The translations under genes were made by a program, and so were the position numbers. Shown in pieces: positions 17,877 through 27,202 of a DNA stretch of 64,000 nt. The notes beneath the pieces are model-generated. The model did not search any database. It was not told the origin of the DNA and was given only the letters and a program-made list of their open reading frames with translations. The number at the start of each line of letters is the position of its first letter. Position 1 is the stretch's first letter. The DNA is from Bacteroidota bacterium. Its GTDB lineage: Bacteria; Bacteroidota; Bacteroidia; Bacteroidales; Dysgonomonadaceae. Location: positions 1 through 64,000 of the forward strand of contig JAEZGN010000019.1 in NCBI GenBank assembly GCA_023437305.1. The letters are read 5' to 3'.

Positions 17877-17963
17877 CGCATAACATATACTGAGTTCAGA
17901 TTCCCACCACCACAAAAAGTAATCTCATATATGTATAAAAGCTAATTATCTTAATTCTTATTT

Positions 17964-18968
17964 ATGAAGCGAACTTCAATAAAAAACATAGCTGAAAAAC
18001 TGGGAGTCTCTAACGCCACTGTTTCTTTAGTTCTAAGTGGAAAACACAAGGAGGGTAGAGTTAGTAATGAACTAGCCCAGAAGATAAAGCAAACTGCGCG
18101 CGAAATGAATTATCAACCTAATAGTATTGCCAGGAGCTTAAGAGTTGGTAGTTCTCAAACAATAGGGCTAATTGTAGCCGATATTTCTAACTTGTTTTTT
18201 AGTTCATTAGCATTTCATATTCAGGAAGAAGCTGAAAAATATGGATATTGTGTACTCATCACAAACACAAACGAAAGTGTAGATAAGATGGATACAATTA
18301 TTGACGTATTCAGAAACAGACAGGTTGATGGTTTTATTATTGTCCCTGCTGAAAATAGTGAGAAACACATTCAAAAGCTAGTTGATGACAATGTATCTTT
18401 GGTTCTTGTAGATCGATCATTTCCTTTTATCGAAACTAATTCAGTTGTAATAGATAACTATAAAGCATCATTTGATGCTACTAAATTATTGATAGAAGAA
18501 AAATGTAAAAAAATAGCATTAATTACTTATAAGAATAACTTGCCTCATATCTTGGAGCGTAAAAGTGGATATATAGATGCTTTGACATATTCCGGAATGT
18601 CAGATAGAATATGTATCAAAGAAATACGATATTCAAATATAAATGAAGATATTGATCAAGCTATTGAGGAACTTTATGAAGCTGAAGGAAATGTAGACGG
18701 AATATATTTCTCTACAAATACAATCTCAATGTTAGGTATTAAGAGTCTTATGAAAAGAGGAATAGATATATCTAAAGATGTGAAAGTTGTATGTTTTGAT
18801 AAAAATGAAGCCTTTGAATTAATGTCTATTCCTATTCCTTATGTTTTGCAGCCAATTGCTGAAATAGGGAAAAAAGCTGTTGATATCTTAATTAATGAAA
18901 TGAAAAATAAGAATAGTGGTCAGAAAGAAGTACAAAAGATAAAATTACCGGCTACTTTACATTCCTAA
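17964..18968 (+). CDS. LacI-family transcriptional regulator of the PUL
   Basis: The 334-residue protein has an N-terminal LacI helix-turn-helix (TSIKNIAEKLGVSNATVSLVLSG, residues 3-25), the hinge helix pattern PNSIARSLRVG (about 52-62), and a periplasmic-binding-type sugar domain starting SQTIGLIVADISNLFFSSLA. It is the first gene of the PUL and probably represses it until a sugar, perhaps D-arabinose or a derivative, is bound. It is the only regulator visible; no hybrid two-component or ECF sigma/anti-sigma gene is present, which are the usual PUL regulators. It has its own promoter with a candidate operator. The effector is inferred from the neighbours. Confidence 0.93.
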   Translation: MKRTSIKNIAEKLGVSNATVSLVLSGKHKEGRVSNELAQKIKQTAREMNYQPNSIARSLRVGSSQTIGLIVADISNLFFSSLAFHIQEEAEKYGYCVLITNTNESVDKMDTIIDVFRNRQVDGFIIVPAENSEKHIQKLVDDNVSLVLVDRSFPFIETNSVVIDNYKASFDATKLLIEEKCKKIALITYKNNLPHILERKSGYIDALTYSGMSDRICIKEIRYSNINEDIDQAIEELYEAEGNVDGIYFSTNTISMLGIKSLMKRGIDISKDVKVVCFDKNEAFELMSIPIPYVLQPIAEIGKKAVDILINEMKNKNSGQKEVQKIKLPATLHS

Positions 18969-18988
18969 GCCCTATTTTTTTGAGAATA

Positions 18989-19002
18989 GTTAATCGTTTA
19001 AC
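18989..19002. promoter_or_regulatory. Candidate LacI operator before fucP
   Basis: GTTAATCGTTTAAC is a near-perfect palindrome (GTTAAwCGwTTAAC with one mismatch across the centre) and ends 10 bases before the ATG of the permease gene. It shares 11 bases with the copy in the lacI promoter and 13 with the copy at 24121. Its position suits a repressor roadblock or an operator for a local promoter. Confidence 0.6.
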
Positions 19003-19012
19003 CTAAAGAATT

Positions 19013-20218
19013 ATGAAGTCTATTTTTTCTTCTCCTTCGGGCAAAAGTTATCTTATACCTTTTATTCTCGTTAGTAGTTTGTTTTTAATGTGGGGGTTAG
19101 CTCATGGCTTGTTAGATGTTTTGAATAAACACTTTCAGGTGGCATTCACAATGAGTAAGGCACAATCGGGTTTGGTACAATTTTCTACATATATCGCATA
19201 CGGATTGATGAGTGTTCCGGCTGGTATATTTATGAAAAAATATGGATATCAAAAAGGTATAATCTTTGGGTTATTATTATATGCATTAGGTTCTTTTAGT
19301 TTTATTCCGGCAGCATATCTTCATTCTGCAAACCCATTTTTGATTGCATTATTCGTTGTAGCCTGTGGTTTGTGTTTTCTTGAGACAGCGGCAAATCCAT
19401 ACTCTACTGTTTTAGGTCCGAAAGAAAGTGGCGCACAGCGATTAAATCTATCCCAATCTTTAAATGGTCTTGGATGGGTATTAGGCCCATTTATTGGAGG
19501 ACAGTTAATATTGGGAGCATCTGCCGATGATACTATGGCCTTGACAAAACCTTACATCCTTATTGGTGTTTGTATATTGATAATCACAGTTTTTTTCTTT
19601 TTCATCAAATTGCCAGATATAAAAGAAACGAATGAGGAAACCGTCACCTCTTCAAATTCTACACCAAAATCTCTGTGGGCTCACAAACATTTTGTTTTAG
19701 CAGTAGCTGCACAAATACTATATATGGCTGCACAATCGGGTATTTTTGGCTTTTTTATTAACTACGTTACAGAACTAGATCCCGGTATATCGCCAGTAAA
19801 GGCTTCTCAGTTTCTTGCTTTCGGAGGTATGCTTTTATTTATGATTGGTCGTTTGTCGGGCAGCTTTTTTATGGGAAAATTCAAGCCGAATAAAATATTG
19901 TCTATATACGCTTTGGTTTGTACCATTGCCATGATCTTGGTAGTATTAGGTCTCGGAAAGATATCTCTTTATGCTTTATACATAAGCTTTTTCTTTATGT
20001 CTATCATGTTCCCTACAATCTATGCGCTTGGCCTTGCCAATATGGGAGAGCATACAAAAAGAGCTGCTTCGTTTCTGACTATGGCAGTTGCTGGAGGTGC
20101 TTTTTCTCCAATGATTATGGGATATATAGGAGAACAAAATATGGCTATAGGATTCCTTATTCCTTTGTTTTGTTTTGTATTTATTCTGTTCTATGGAGTA
20201 AAAGGATATAAGATGTGA
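19013..20218 (+). CDS. fucP: FucP-type sugar:proton symporter, probable D-arabinose/L-fucose permease
   Basis: This is a 401-residue major facilitator of the FHS family with about 12 membrane helices. The two acidic residues needed in E. coli FucP (Asp46 and Glu135) are found at Asp35 (GLAHGLLDVLNKHF) and Glu124 (CFLETAANPYSTVLGP) with the same 89-residue spacing. E. coli FucP takes up L-fucose, L-galactose and D-arabinose. Here the neighbours (isomerase and ribulokinase but no fuculokinase or fuculose-phosphate aldolase) favour D-arabinose as the substrate released in the periplasm. It lies 44 bases after lacI and 54 before the first GH172 gene. The family is certain; the sugar is inference. 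Confidence 0.88.
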   Translation: MKSIFSSPSGKSYLIPFILVSSLFLMWGLAHGLLDVLNKHFQVAFTMSKAQSGLVQFSTYIAYGLMSVPAGIFMKKYGYQKGIIFGLLLYALGSFSFIPAAYLHSANPFLIALFVVACGLCFLETAANPYSTVLGPKESGAQRLNLSQSLNGLGWVLGPFIGGQLILGASADDTMALTKPYILIGVCILIITVFFFFIKLPDIKETNEETVTSSNSTPKSLWAHKHFVLAVAAQILYMAAQSGIFGFFINYVTELDPGISPVKASQFLAFGGMLLFMIGRLSGSFFMGKFKPNKILSIYALVCTIAMILVVLGLGKISLYALYISFFFMSIMFPTIYALGLANMGEHTKRAASFLTMAVAGGAFSPMIMGYIGEQNMAIGFLIPLFCFVFILFYGVKGYKM

Positions 20219-20272
20219 TTTGTACAAACTAAATTATAAGTCAGACCACTAATCATAAATACAGATACTATT

Positions 20273-21457
20273 ATGAAAACACCTAAAATTGTTTTGTTGA
20301 TGCTGCTCATAACATCAGTTATAAGTGTAAATGCTCAAAAAAATTATCCATTCGACGGATTGAATATGAACATGGGTAATTTATCCAGATTATCGGATGC
20401 AAAAACCAGATCTATCAGTCCTGAAAATTACACAGGTGAGAAAGGTAAAGGAGGAATGGCCGATCCTGTAGCAGATAAGGATATTCGTAACAAAGCTAAT
20501 GCTTGGTATGCTGCCAGAGGATTAGGTAAAGGTTGGAAAGTTAATCCTTTCATTATTGTGAAGCCCGGAGAGACGATAACAATAGCTGAAATTGACGGGC
20601 CGGGAGCTATACAACAAATATGGATGACGCCGACCGGAAATTGGAGGTTTACAATCATTCGTATGTATTGGGATGATGAAAAAGAACCATCGGTAGAATG
20701 TCCTGTTGGTGATTTTTTTGCTAGTGCATACAATGAATATGCTCAATTGTCATCTTTAGCAATATGTGTAAATCCGGGAAGTTCATTTAATTGTTATTGG
20801 AAAATGCCTTTCAGAAAAAAAGCACGTATTACTATCGAAAATATAAATAGTGCAGAAGAAATGCGGTTGTATTATCAAATCAATTATACGCTGACAAATG
20901 TACCTGAAGATGAAGCTTACTTCCACGTACAATTCCGCAGATCCAATCCTACACAAGGTTCATTACATACCTTAATTGATGGAGTAAAAGGGAAAGGACA
21001 ATTTGTAGGTACCTATATGGCGTGGCGCGTGAATGATAATTGCTGGTGGGGTGAGGGTGAAATCAAATTTTATATGGATGGAGACAAACAATACCCTACT
21101 ATATGCGGAACCGGAACAGAAGATTATTTTTGCGGCTCATATAATTTTGAGAATAAAAAAACTCGCCAGTATCAAGAATTTACTACTCCATACGCAGGTA
21201 TGCATCAGGTAATACGACCTGATGGATTGTATCAGGCTGTAACTGCTTTTGGGTTATATAGATGGCATATACTTGATCCTATACGCTTCGATAAAGACTT
21301 ACGTGTAGACATCCAGGATCTCGGCTGGCGACATGATGGACGATATAATAATCAAAAATCTGATATATCTTCAACTGTATTCTGGTACCAGACCGAACCT
21401 CACGCTAAATTTCCACCTTTACCGGCTAAGGATGATCTCGAAATTCCACGATGGTGA
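20273..21457 (+). CDS. GH172 (DUF2961) glycosidase, probable D-arabinofuranosidase (1)
   Basis: This is a 394-residue exported protein with a signal peptide ending near SVNAQ (residue 22). GH172 enzymes are retaining alpha-furanosidases; known members act on alpha-D-fructofuranosides and on alpha-D-arabinofuranosides. The family core is clear: GPGAIQQIWMT (109-119), WWGEGEIKFYMDG and GTGTEDYFCGSY. The likely catalytic pair is Glu261 (in GEG) and Glu283 (in GTGTEDY); the 22-residue spacing is close to the 21 of a characterised GH172 enzyme. Expected location is the periplasm. It follows fucP and precedes a GH116 gene, so it belongs to the first half of the PUL operon. Specificity for D-arabinose is inferred from the isomerase and kinase in the locus. 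Confidence 0.85.
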   Translation: MKTPKIVLLMLLITSVISVNAQKNYPFDGLNMNMGNLSRLSDAKTRSISPENYTGEKGKGGMADPVADKDIRNKANAWYAARGLGKGWKVNPFIIVKPGETITIAEIDGPGAIQQIWMTPTGNWRFTIIRMYWDDEKEPSVECPVGDFFASAYNEYAQLSSLAICVNPGSSFNCYWKMPFRKKARITIENINSAEEMRLYYQINYTLTNVPEDEAYFHVQFRRSNPTQGSLHTLIDGVKGKGQFVGTYMAWRVNDNCWWGEGEIKFYMDGDKQYPTICGTGTEDYFCGSYNFENKKTRQYQEFTTPYAGMHQVIRPDGLYQAVTAFGLYRWHILDPIRFDKDLRVDIQDLGWRHDGRYNNQKSDISSTVFWYQTEPHAKFPPLPAKDDLEIPRW

Positions 21458-21514
21458 AATTATAAACTTAAAAAACGACTTATTAAATCTAATATCATTA
21501 AATAAATTTTTTAT

Positions 21515-24088
21515 ATGAAAAAGCTAGTATTACCAATTCTAACAGTGTTGGTGACGGTTGTTATACTCTCAGCCTGCCAAGAAAGTAAGGCTCCTGACTC
21601 GGGACAAAAAGAGAGTTATGATACGTCGTATGAAGGAGAATACCTTAATAGAGTAGCCTTTCCCATTGGCGGGATAGGAGGTGGTATGTTTTGTATCGAA
21701 GGCACAGGTGCTATATCAAATATGTCGGTAAGGCATCAGCCTGATTTATTCAATGAGCCGAATATGTTTGCAGCAATCCATGTAAAAGGAATAGAAAACG
21801 GCTCGAAAGTTCTGGAAGGACCTGTTCCTGATAGGAAAAAATTTGGGGATAGGGAATCTGCATTAGGAGGGCCATTAAAATCGTGGGGATTACCTCGCTT
21901 CGAGGATGTGAAATTTAAATCCAGATTTCCTTTTGCTACTATAGATTTATCAGATAAAGATGTTCCTCTAAATGTGCAAATTAAAGCATGGAGCCCATTT
22001 ATTCCAACAGATAACGACAACTCTAGTTTACCTGTAGGGGCTTTTGAATACACATTTGCAAACAATTCTTCACAAGAAGTAGAGGCTATATTTTCATATA
22101 ATTCAGTCAATTTTATGAAAAGAACAAATAAAGCTCCTAATAATGTAAAACCTATAAAAAATGGATTTGTTCTTACACAAGAAGCTCCTAAAGATGAAGA
22201 ATATCAACAAGGTGAATTTGCAATCTTTACAGATGATGACAATACAAAGGTCAATCATTGTTGGTTCCGTGGAGGATGGTGGGATCCGTTAACAATGGCA
22301 TGGAATGCTGTCGCTGAAGGAGCTATATTAATGAATGATCCGGTAGAAAACAATGCACCGGGAGGCTCTCTATACCTACCTTTCAAGGTTAAGCCGGGAG
22401 AAACAAAAACAATTCGTCTTTATATGGCATGGTATGTACCGAAGTCGAATATCAATATAGGAAATGATGCTGTTACAGATACAGATAAGGGTGTGGCATG
22501 CCCTATAGTATATGGGGATGGATCTTCAACTAAGTATTATGAGCCATGGTATAGTGCCCGATTTAAAAATATCAACGAATTAGCTTCTTATTGGTCTGGA
22601 AACTACAATGATTTAAAGGCTAAAACAGAGTTGTTTACAAATGCTTTCTATGATACTACATTACCATCAGAGGTCGTAGAAGCAGTCAGTGCCAATCTGT
22701 CTATATTGAAATCACCAACGGTTATGCGACAACATGATGGACGCCTTTGGAATTATGAAGGATGTGGCGATACATGGGGCTCTTGTCATGGTTCGTGTAC
22801 TCACGTTTGGAATTATGCACAAGCAATACCTCATTTGTTCCCGGCACTAGAGAGAACATTGCGTGAAACTGAGTTTTTTGTTAGTCAGGATAAAAAAGGA
22901 CATCAAATGTTCCGTACCAATATCCCGATCCGTCCGGTTAAGCATGACTTTCACTCTGCATCTGATGGTCAGTTAGGAGGCATAATTAAGATGTATCGTG
23001 ACTGGCGAATAAGTGGTAATACTCAATGGCTAAGAATGATGTATCCACAAGTAAAACAAAGTATCGACTATTGTATAAATGTTTGGGATCCACGAAGAAC
23101 AGGAGCATTGGAAGAACCTCATCATAATACCTATGATATTGAATTTTGGGGACCCGACGGAATGTGTACGAGTTTCTATACAAGTGCTTTGCAGAGTATT
23201 GTTCTTATGGGTAAAGCTTTGAATGAAAATGTTGCCGAATACGAAGATCTTTTGGCTAAAAGTGTAAACTACATGGAAACAAAACTATATGATGGTGAGT
23301 ACTTTATTCAAGATATTCGTTGGAAAGATTTAAAATCGCCTGACCCTGTAGAGTTGTCAAAGACTAATTGGAATAGTGATTATTCAGCAGAAGCTCAAGC
23401 TCTGTTAGAGAAAGAAGGTCCGAAATATCAATATGGAAAAGGTTGTTTGTCGGATGGTATATTAGGCAGTTGGATGGCTTTGGCCGCCGGAATGGAAGAG
23501 CCTATCAGTAAAGATAAGATCAAAAGCCATTTGGTTTCTATTCATAAATACAATTTGAAAAAAGACCTTAGTGATCATGCTAACCCTCAGAGACCAACAT
23601 TTGCATTGGGTAAAGAAGGTGGATTGTTGCTTTGTACATGGCCTAAAGGAGGCAAACTCAGCATACCTTTTGTATACAGCGACGAAGTATGGACTGGTAT
23701 CGAATATCAGGTAGCATCTCATCTTATATTTGAAGGTGAAGTGGAAAAAGGTCTTGAAATAGTAAGAATATGCCGTGATCGTTACAATGGAAAAGTACGT
23801 AATCCTTACAATGAATATGAATGTGGAGCATGGTATGCAAGAGCATTGGCAAGCTATAGTTTGATACAGGCTCTTACCGGCGTTCGTTACGATGCAGTAG
23901 ATAAAACATTATATGTAGATTCTAAAATAGGAGACAGTTTCTCATCTTTCTTATCTACAGATACAGGGTTTGGCACTGTTAAACTGGAGAACGGGAAACC
24001 AATAGTGACCGTATACTATGGTAGCATAGATATTCAGAAGTGTAATGTTTCAGGTACAGAAACAGCATTTGAATCAAAATCTATTTAA
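21515..24088 (+). CDS. GH116 family glycosidase, lipoprotein (1)
   Basis: This 857-residue protein has a lipobox LSAC (Cys21), so it is anchored to a membrane, possibly on the surface. An N-terminal beta-sandwich domain (about 45-320) starts with the NRVAFPIGGIGGGMFCIEGTG stretch typical of GBA2-like proteins. A C-terminal (alpha/alpha)6 DUF608 domain follows. Candidate catalytic residues are Glu415 (WNYEGCG) and Asp541 (NTYDIEFWG), 126 residues apart, close to the spacing in archaeal SSO1353. GH116 are retaining beta-glycosidases (beta-glucosidase, beta-xylosidase, glucosaminidase), and one member from Microbacterium is an exo-beta-D-arabinofuranosidase. That last activity would fit removal of beta-D-Araf caps in this locus. 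Family assignment is firm, substrate inferred. Confidence 0.85.
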   Translation: MKKLVLPILTVLVTVVILSACQESKAPDSGQKESYDTSYEGEYLNRVAFPIGGIGGGMFCIEGTGAISNMSVRHQPDLFNEPNMFAAIHVKGIENGSKVLEGPVPDRKKFGDRESALGGPLKSWGLPRFEDVKFKSRFPFATIDLSDKDVPLNVQIKAWSPFIPTDNDNSSLPVGAFEYTFANNSSQEVEAIFSYNSVNFMKRTNKAPNNVKPIKNGFVLTQEAPKDEEYQQGEFAIFTDDDNTKVNHCWFRGGWWDPLTMAWNAVAEGAILMNDPVENNAPGGSLYLPFKVKPGETKTIRLYMAWYVPKSNINIGNDAVTDTDKGVACPIVYGDGSSTKYYEPWYSARFKNINELASYWSGNYNDLKAKTELFTNAFYDTTLPSEVVEAVSANLSILKSPTVMRQHDGRLWNYEGCGDTWGSCHGSCTHVWNYAQAIPHLFPALERTLRETEFFVSQDKKGHQMFRTNIPIRPVKHDFHSASDGQLGGIIKMYRDWRISGNTQWLRMMYPQVKQSIDYCINVWDPRRTGALEEPHHNTYDIEFWGPDGMCTSFYTSALQSIVLMGKALNENVAEYEDLLAKSVNYMETKLYDGEYFIQDIRWKDLKSPDPVELSKTNWNSDYSAEAQALLEKEGPKYQYGKGCLSDGILGSWMALAAGMEEPISKDKIKSHLVSIHKYNLKKDLSDHANPQRPTFALGKEGGLLLCTWPKGGKLSIPFVYSDEVWTGIEYQVASHLIFEGEVEKGLEIVRICRDRYNGKVRNPYNEYECGAWYARALASYSLIQALTGVRYDAVDKTLYVDSKIGDSFSSFLSTDTGFGTVKLENGKPIVTVYYGSIDIQKCNVSGTETAFESKSI

Positions 24089-24099
24089 ACTTATTAAGT

Positions 24100-25350
24100 A
24101 TGACTTTTAATCATTTGTCAGTTAATCGTTTAATTTTCGGCTTATCCTGTATTGCTTTACTGGCTTGTGGAGGGAAGCATAAAAAAGAAGAAACTATGGA
24201 AATATATAAGAAAGGGACATTTGGTTACGATGTGAACTATTTAGCAGGGAAAGACAAGATTGTGGTATTAAAGAGTGAAGATGAAAAATCTCAGGTATTA
24301 GTCTCTCCCGGATATCAGGCTAAAGTGTTCACGTCAACAGTCGATGGATTTAGTGGAACTAGTCTGGGATATCTGAAGTATGAGGCCTTAGATTCGGACG
24401 AAATTAACGAGCACATGAACGGTTATGGTGGTGAAAACCGTTTATGGCTCGGTCCGGAGGGTGGTAAATACTCAATATACTTCAAGCCAGAGGTTGAGCA
24501 GGTGTATGCTAATTGGCATACACCCGCCCCTTTCGATACCGAGTCTTGGGATATTGTATCTTCTTCAAGTAAGGAAGTAAGAATGAAGAAAAATATGAAA
24601 TTGACCAATTATGTAGGTACAAACTTTAATGTAGATGTCAATAGGATGGTTAAAATTGTAGAGCCCGATCATATCGCTTCTTTATTAGGTATAACAGTAA
24701 ATTTGGGAGTAAAATCTGTAGGTTATCTCACAGAAAATAGTCTTACTAATCTGGATAACTTCGAATGGACTCCTCGTACTGGTACTATTTGTATCTGGAT
24801 GCTTGATATGTATAATCCGGCTCCCAATTCTTTGACAATTGTTCCATATAACGAAGGTGATATCCAGAAGCTAGGGAAGATAGCTACTACTGACTATTTT
24901 GGGGAAATTCCTGCCGATAGATTAAAAATAGAGAATGGGGTTCTTTACCTTAAAACAGATGGAAAAAACAGAAATAAACTTGGAATGAACGCTTTCCGAA
25001 CAAAGGCTGTAGCCGGGAATTATGATCCTGATACTAAACTTTTAACCGTTACTACTTTTGATGTAAATAAAGAAGGAATATATCTCAATCAGGAATGGAA
25101 TCCAAAGAAGGATCCATTGCTAGGAGATGCCATGAACGCATATAACGATGGTCCGTTAGAAGATGGAAGTATTATGGGACCTTTCTACGAAATAGAAAGC
25201 GCATCACCTGCTGCTTTTCTCAAGCCTGGAGAATCGTTAGTTCACCATCACAACGTATATCACTTTGTAGGAGAAGAAAAAGATCTGACGACTATTACTG
25301 AGAAAATTTTTGGAGTTTCGATAGATAAAATAAAGTCAATATTTCCTTAA
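24100..25350 (+). CDS. Uncharacterised PUL lipoprotein, possibly DUF6786/mutarotase-like
   Basis: This 416-residue protein has a signal peptide and lipobox LLAC (Cys23). The mature part looks all-beta. It has motifs such as GYGGENRLWLGPEGG and a late HHHNVYHFVG segment (about residue 385). A large beta-sandwich with scattered His, Glu and Arg resembles the galactose-mutarotase superfamily in character. I recall similar Bacteroidota proteins under DUF6786, but cannot confirm this. It lies 11 bases after the GH116 gene and 31 before the isomerase gene, so it is co-expressed with D-arabinose-type metabolism. It might bind the glycan or change the anomeric form of released sugar. A copy of the candidate operator lies inside the first codons (24121-24134). 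Confidence 0.6.
   Translation: MTFNHLSVNRLIFGLSCIALLACGGKHKKEETMEIYKKGTFGYDVNYLAGKDKIVVLKSEDEKSQVLVSPGYQAKVFTSTVDGFSGTSLGYLKYEALDSDEINEHMNGYGGENRLWLGPEGGKYSIYFKPEVEQVYANWHTPAPFDTESWDIVSSSSKEVRMKKNMKLTNYVGTNFNVDVNRMVKIVEPDHIASLLGITVNLGVKSVGYLTENSLTNLDNFEWTPRTGTICIWMLDMYNPAPNSLTIVPYNEGDIQKLGKIATTDYFGEIPADRLKIENGVLYLKTDGKNRNKLGMNAFRTKAVAGNYDPDTKLLTVTTFDVNKEGIYLNQEWNPKKDPLLGDAMNAYNDGPLEDGSIMGPFYEIESASPAAFLKPGESLVHHHNVYHFVGEEKDLTTITEKIFGVSIDKIKSIFP
24121..24134. promoter_or_regulatory. Third copy of candidate LacI operator
   Basis: GTTAATCGTTTAAT shares 13 bases with the copy before fucP. It lies inside the coding sequence of the lipoprotein (codons 8-12), 33 bases after the end of the preceding GH116 gene. 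Since the intergenic gap is only 11 bases, an operator here would have to be inside the gene. A chance match of this length in 64 kb is unlikely, but the site is coding and may be fortuitous. Confidence 0.4.
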
Positions 25351-25381
25351 CAAATCAATATAATTATAAAATTAATAAATC

Positions 25382-27157
25382 ATGAAAAAAACAAATTACC
25401 CCAAAATAGGTATTCGCCCTATCATTGATGGTCGTCGTAGAGGCATACGAGAGTCGTTGGAGGATACAACTATGACTATGGCTAGAAATGTTGCTAAGTT
25501 TTATAGTGAGAATCTTAAATATCCTGATGGTAGTGCTGTGCAATGTGTGATTGCCGACACTTGTATTGGTGGAGTAAAAGAAGCTGCCAATTGTGCCGAA
25601 AAGTTTGAAAAAGAAAATGTAGGTTTATCTCTGTCGGTAACTCCGTGCTGGTGTTATGGCTCTGAAACTATAGATATGAATCCATTGATACCAAAAGCCA
25701 TTTGGGGGTTCAACGGCACACAACGTCCGGGAGCTGTATATCTGGCTGCGGCATTGGCAGCACATAATCAAAAGGGTCTGCCCACTTTTGGTATCTATGG
25801 GCGCGATATACAAGACATAGGTGATACTACAATCCCTGCAGATGTACAAGAGAAACTTCTTCGTTTTGCAAAGGCTGGATTGACTGTGGCGATGATGCGA
25901 GGCAAATCTTATTTGGCAATAGGTACTGTCTCTATGGGAATTGCAGGGTCTATGGTCAACCCTGATTTGTTACAAGAATATTTTGGTATGCGCACAGAAT
26001 ATGTAGACTGCTCAGAAATACTTCGAAGAGTACAACAAGAAATATATGACAAAGAAGAATATAAGAAAGCCCTTGAATGGACAATCAAATACTGTAAACC
26101 AAATGAACTAGATGACCATAATCCTGATCATCTGAAACGGACACGTGAGCAAAAAGATAAAGATTGGGAGTTTGTAGTTAAGATGACTCTTATTATGCGT
26201 GATCTAATGTATGGTAACGATAAATTGAAAAACATGGGATTTGAGGAAGAAGCTATGGGGCATAATGCTATTTCAGGAGGTTTCCAAGGACAACGTCAAT
26301 GGACTGACTTTATGCCGAATGGAGACTTCTCGGAAGCATTACTCAATTCTTCTTTTGACTGGAACGGAACGCGTGAACCTGCAGCATTTGCAACAGAGAA
26401 CGATTATTTGAACGGTATATCTATGTTGTTGGGAAAATATCTGACTAATACAGCACAAATCTTCTCTGATGTAAGAACTTATTGGAGTCCAGGATCGATT
26501 GAAAGAATTACAGGATGGAAGCCTGAGGGGCTTTTAAAAGATGGCGCCATTCATCTAATTAATTCAGGGTCATCAACATTAGATGGTACTGGAGAACAAA
26601 TGAGAGATGGAAAGCATGTAATGAAGCCATTCTGGGAAATTACAAATGAGGAAATAGAAAAGTGCCTGAAAAATACAAGTTGGGGACCGTCTTCTTTAGA
26701 ATACTTTAGAGGAGGAGGATATTCTTCCAAATTTCTGACACGAGAAAATATGCCTGTAACTATGTCTCGCTTAAATCTGGTTAAAGGTCTAGGGCCGGTA
26801 CTTCAGATAGCAGAGGGATGGACAGCCCGTTTTCCTGAAAAGGCATTCAATATAATTGATCAGCGTACCGACAAAACTTGGCCAAGTACATTCTTTGTAC
26901 CTCGAACCACAGGCGAAGGTCGTTTCAAAGATGTGTATACAGTGATGAACAACTGGGGGGCTAATCATGGAGCTATTAGTTATGGACATATTGGGGCAGA
27001 TCTTATTGCTTTGGCTGCAACACTTCGTATTCCTGTGAATATGCACAATGTGAATGAAGATAAGATTTTCCGTCCGAGTGCATGGGCTTCATTTGGATCA
27101 GATATAGAAGGTTCAGACTACAGAGCTTGCCATGCTTACGGACCTATTTATAAATAA
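25382..27157 (+). CDS. fucI: L-fucose / D-arabinose isomerase
   Basis: This 591-residue cytoplasmic enzyme has the length and motifs of FucI. FucI interconverts L-fucose and L-fuculose and also D-arabinose and D-ribulose, with a Mn2+ ion. Family stretches seen are FEEEAMGHNAISGGFQGQRQ (about 287-306), PNGDFSEALLNSSFDWNG with the following ATEND (311-341), and a late NHGAISYGHIGADLIAL with the expected metal-binding His. The metal ligands Glu, Asp and His appear conserved; exact numbering was not aligned. There is no fuculokinase or fuculose-1-phosphate aldolase gene nearby, but there is an AraB-type ribulokinase at 43542. This points to the D-arabinose isomerase role. It is in the operon between an unknown lipoprotein and a GH116 gene. 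Confidence 0.93.
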   Translation: MKKTNYPKIGIRPIIDGRRRGIRESLEDTTMTMARNVAKFYSENLKYPDGSAVQCVIADTCIGGVKEAANCAEKFEKENVGLSLSVTPCWCYGSETIDMNPLIPKAIWGFNGTQRPGAVYLAAALAAHNQKGLPTFGIYGRDIQDIGDTTIPADVQEKLLRFAKAGLTVAMMRGKSYLAIGTVSMGIAGSMVNPDLLQEYFGMRTEYVDCSEILRRVQQEIYDKEEYKKALEWTIKYCKPNELDDHNPDHLKRTREQKDKDWEFVVKMTLIMRDLMYGNDKLKNMGFEEEAMGHNAISGGFQGQRQWTDFMPNGDFSEALLNSSFDWNGTREPAAFATENDYLNGISMLLGKYLTNTAQIFSDVRTYWSPGSIERITGWKPEGLLKDGAIHLINSGSSTLDGTGEQMRDGKHVMKPFWEITNEEIEKCLKNTSWGPSSLEYFRGGGYSSKFLTRENMPVTMSRLNLVKGLGPVLQIAEGWTARFPEKAFNIIDQRTDKTWPSTFFVPRTTGEGRFKDVYTVMNNWGANHGAISYGHIGADLIALAATLRIPVNMHNVNEDKIFRPSAWASFGSDIEGSDYRACHAYGPIYK

Positions 27158-27202
27158 AATGGAATCAGAAATTAAAGAATCACTCTAAATACTAACTATA
27201 AA

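Noticed and set aside
18970..18990. Small hairpin after lacI (CTATT...AATAG)
   Set aside because: Only 5 bp, A/T only, with a long loop; too weak to call a terminator.
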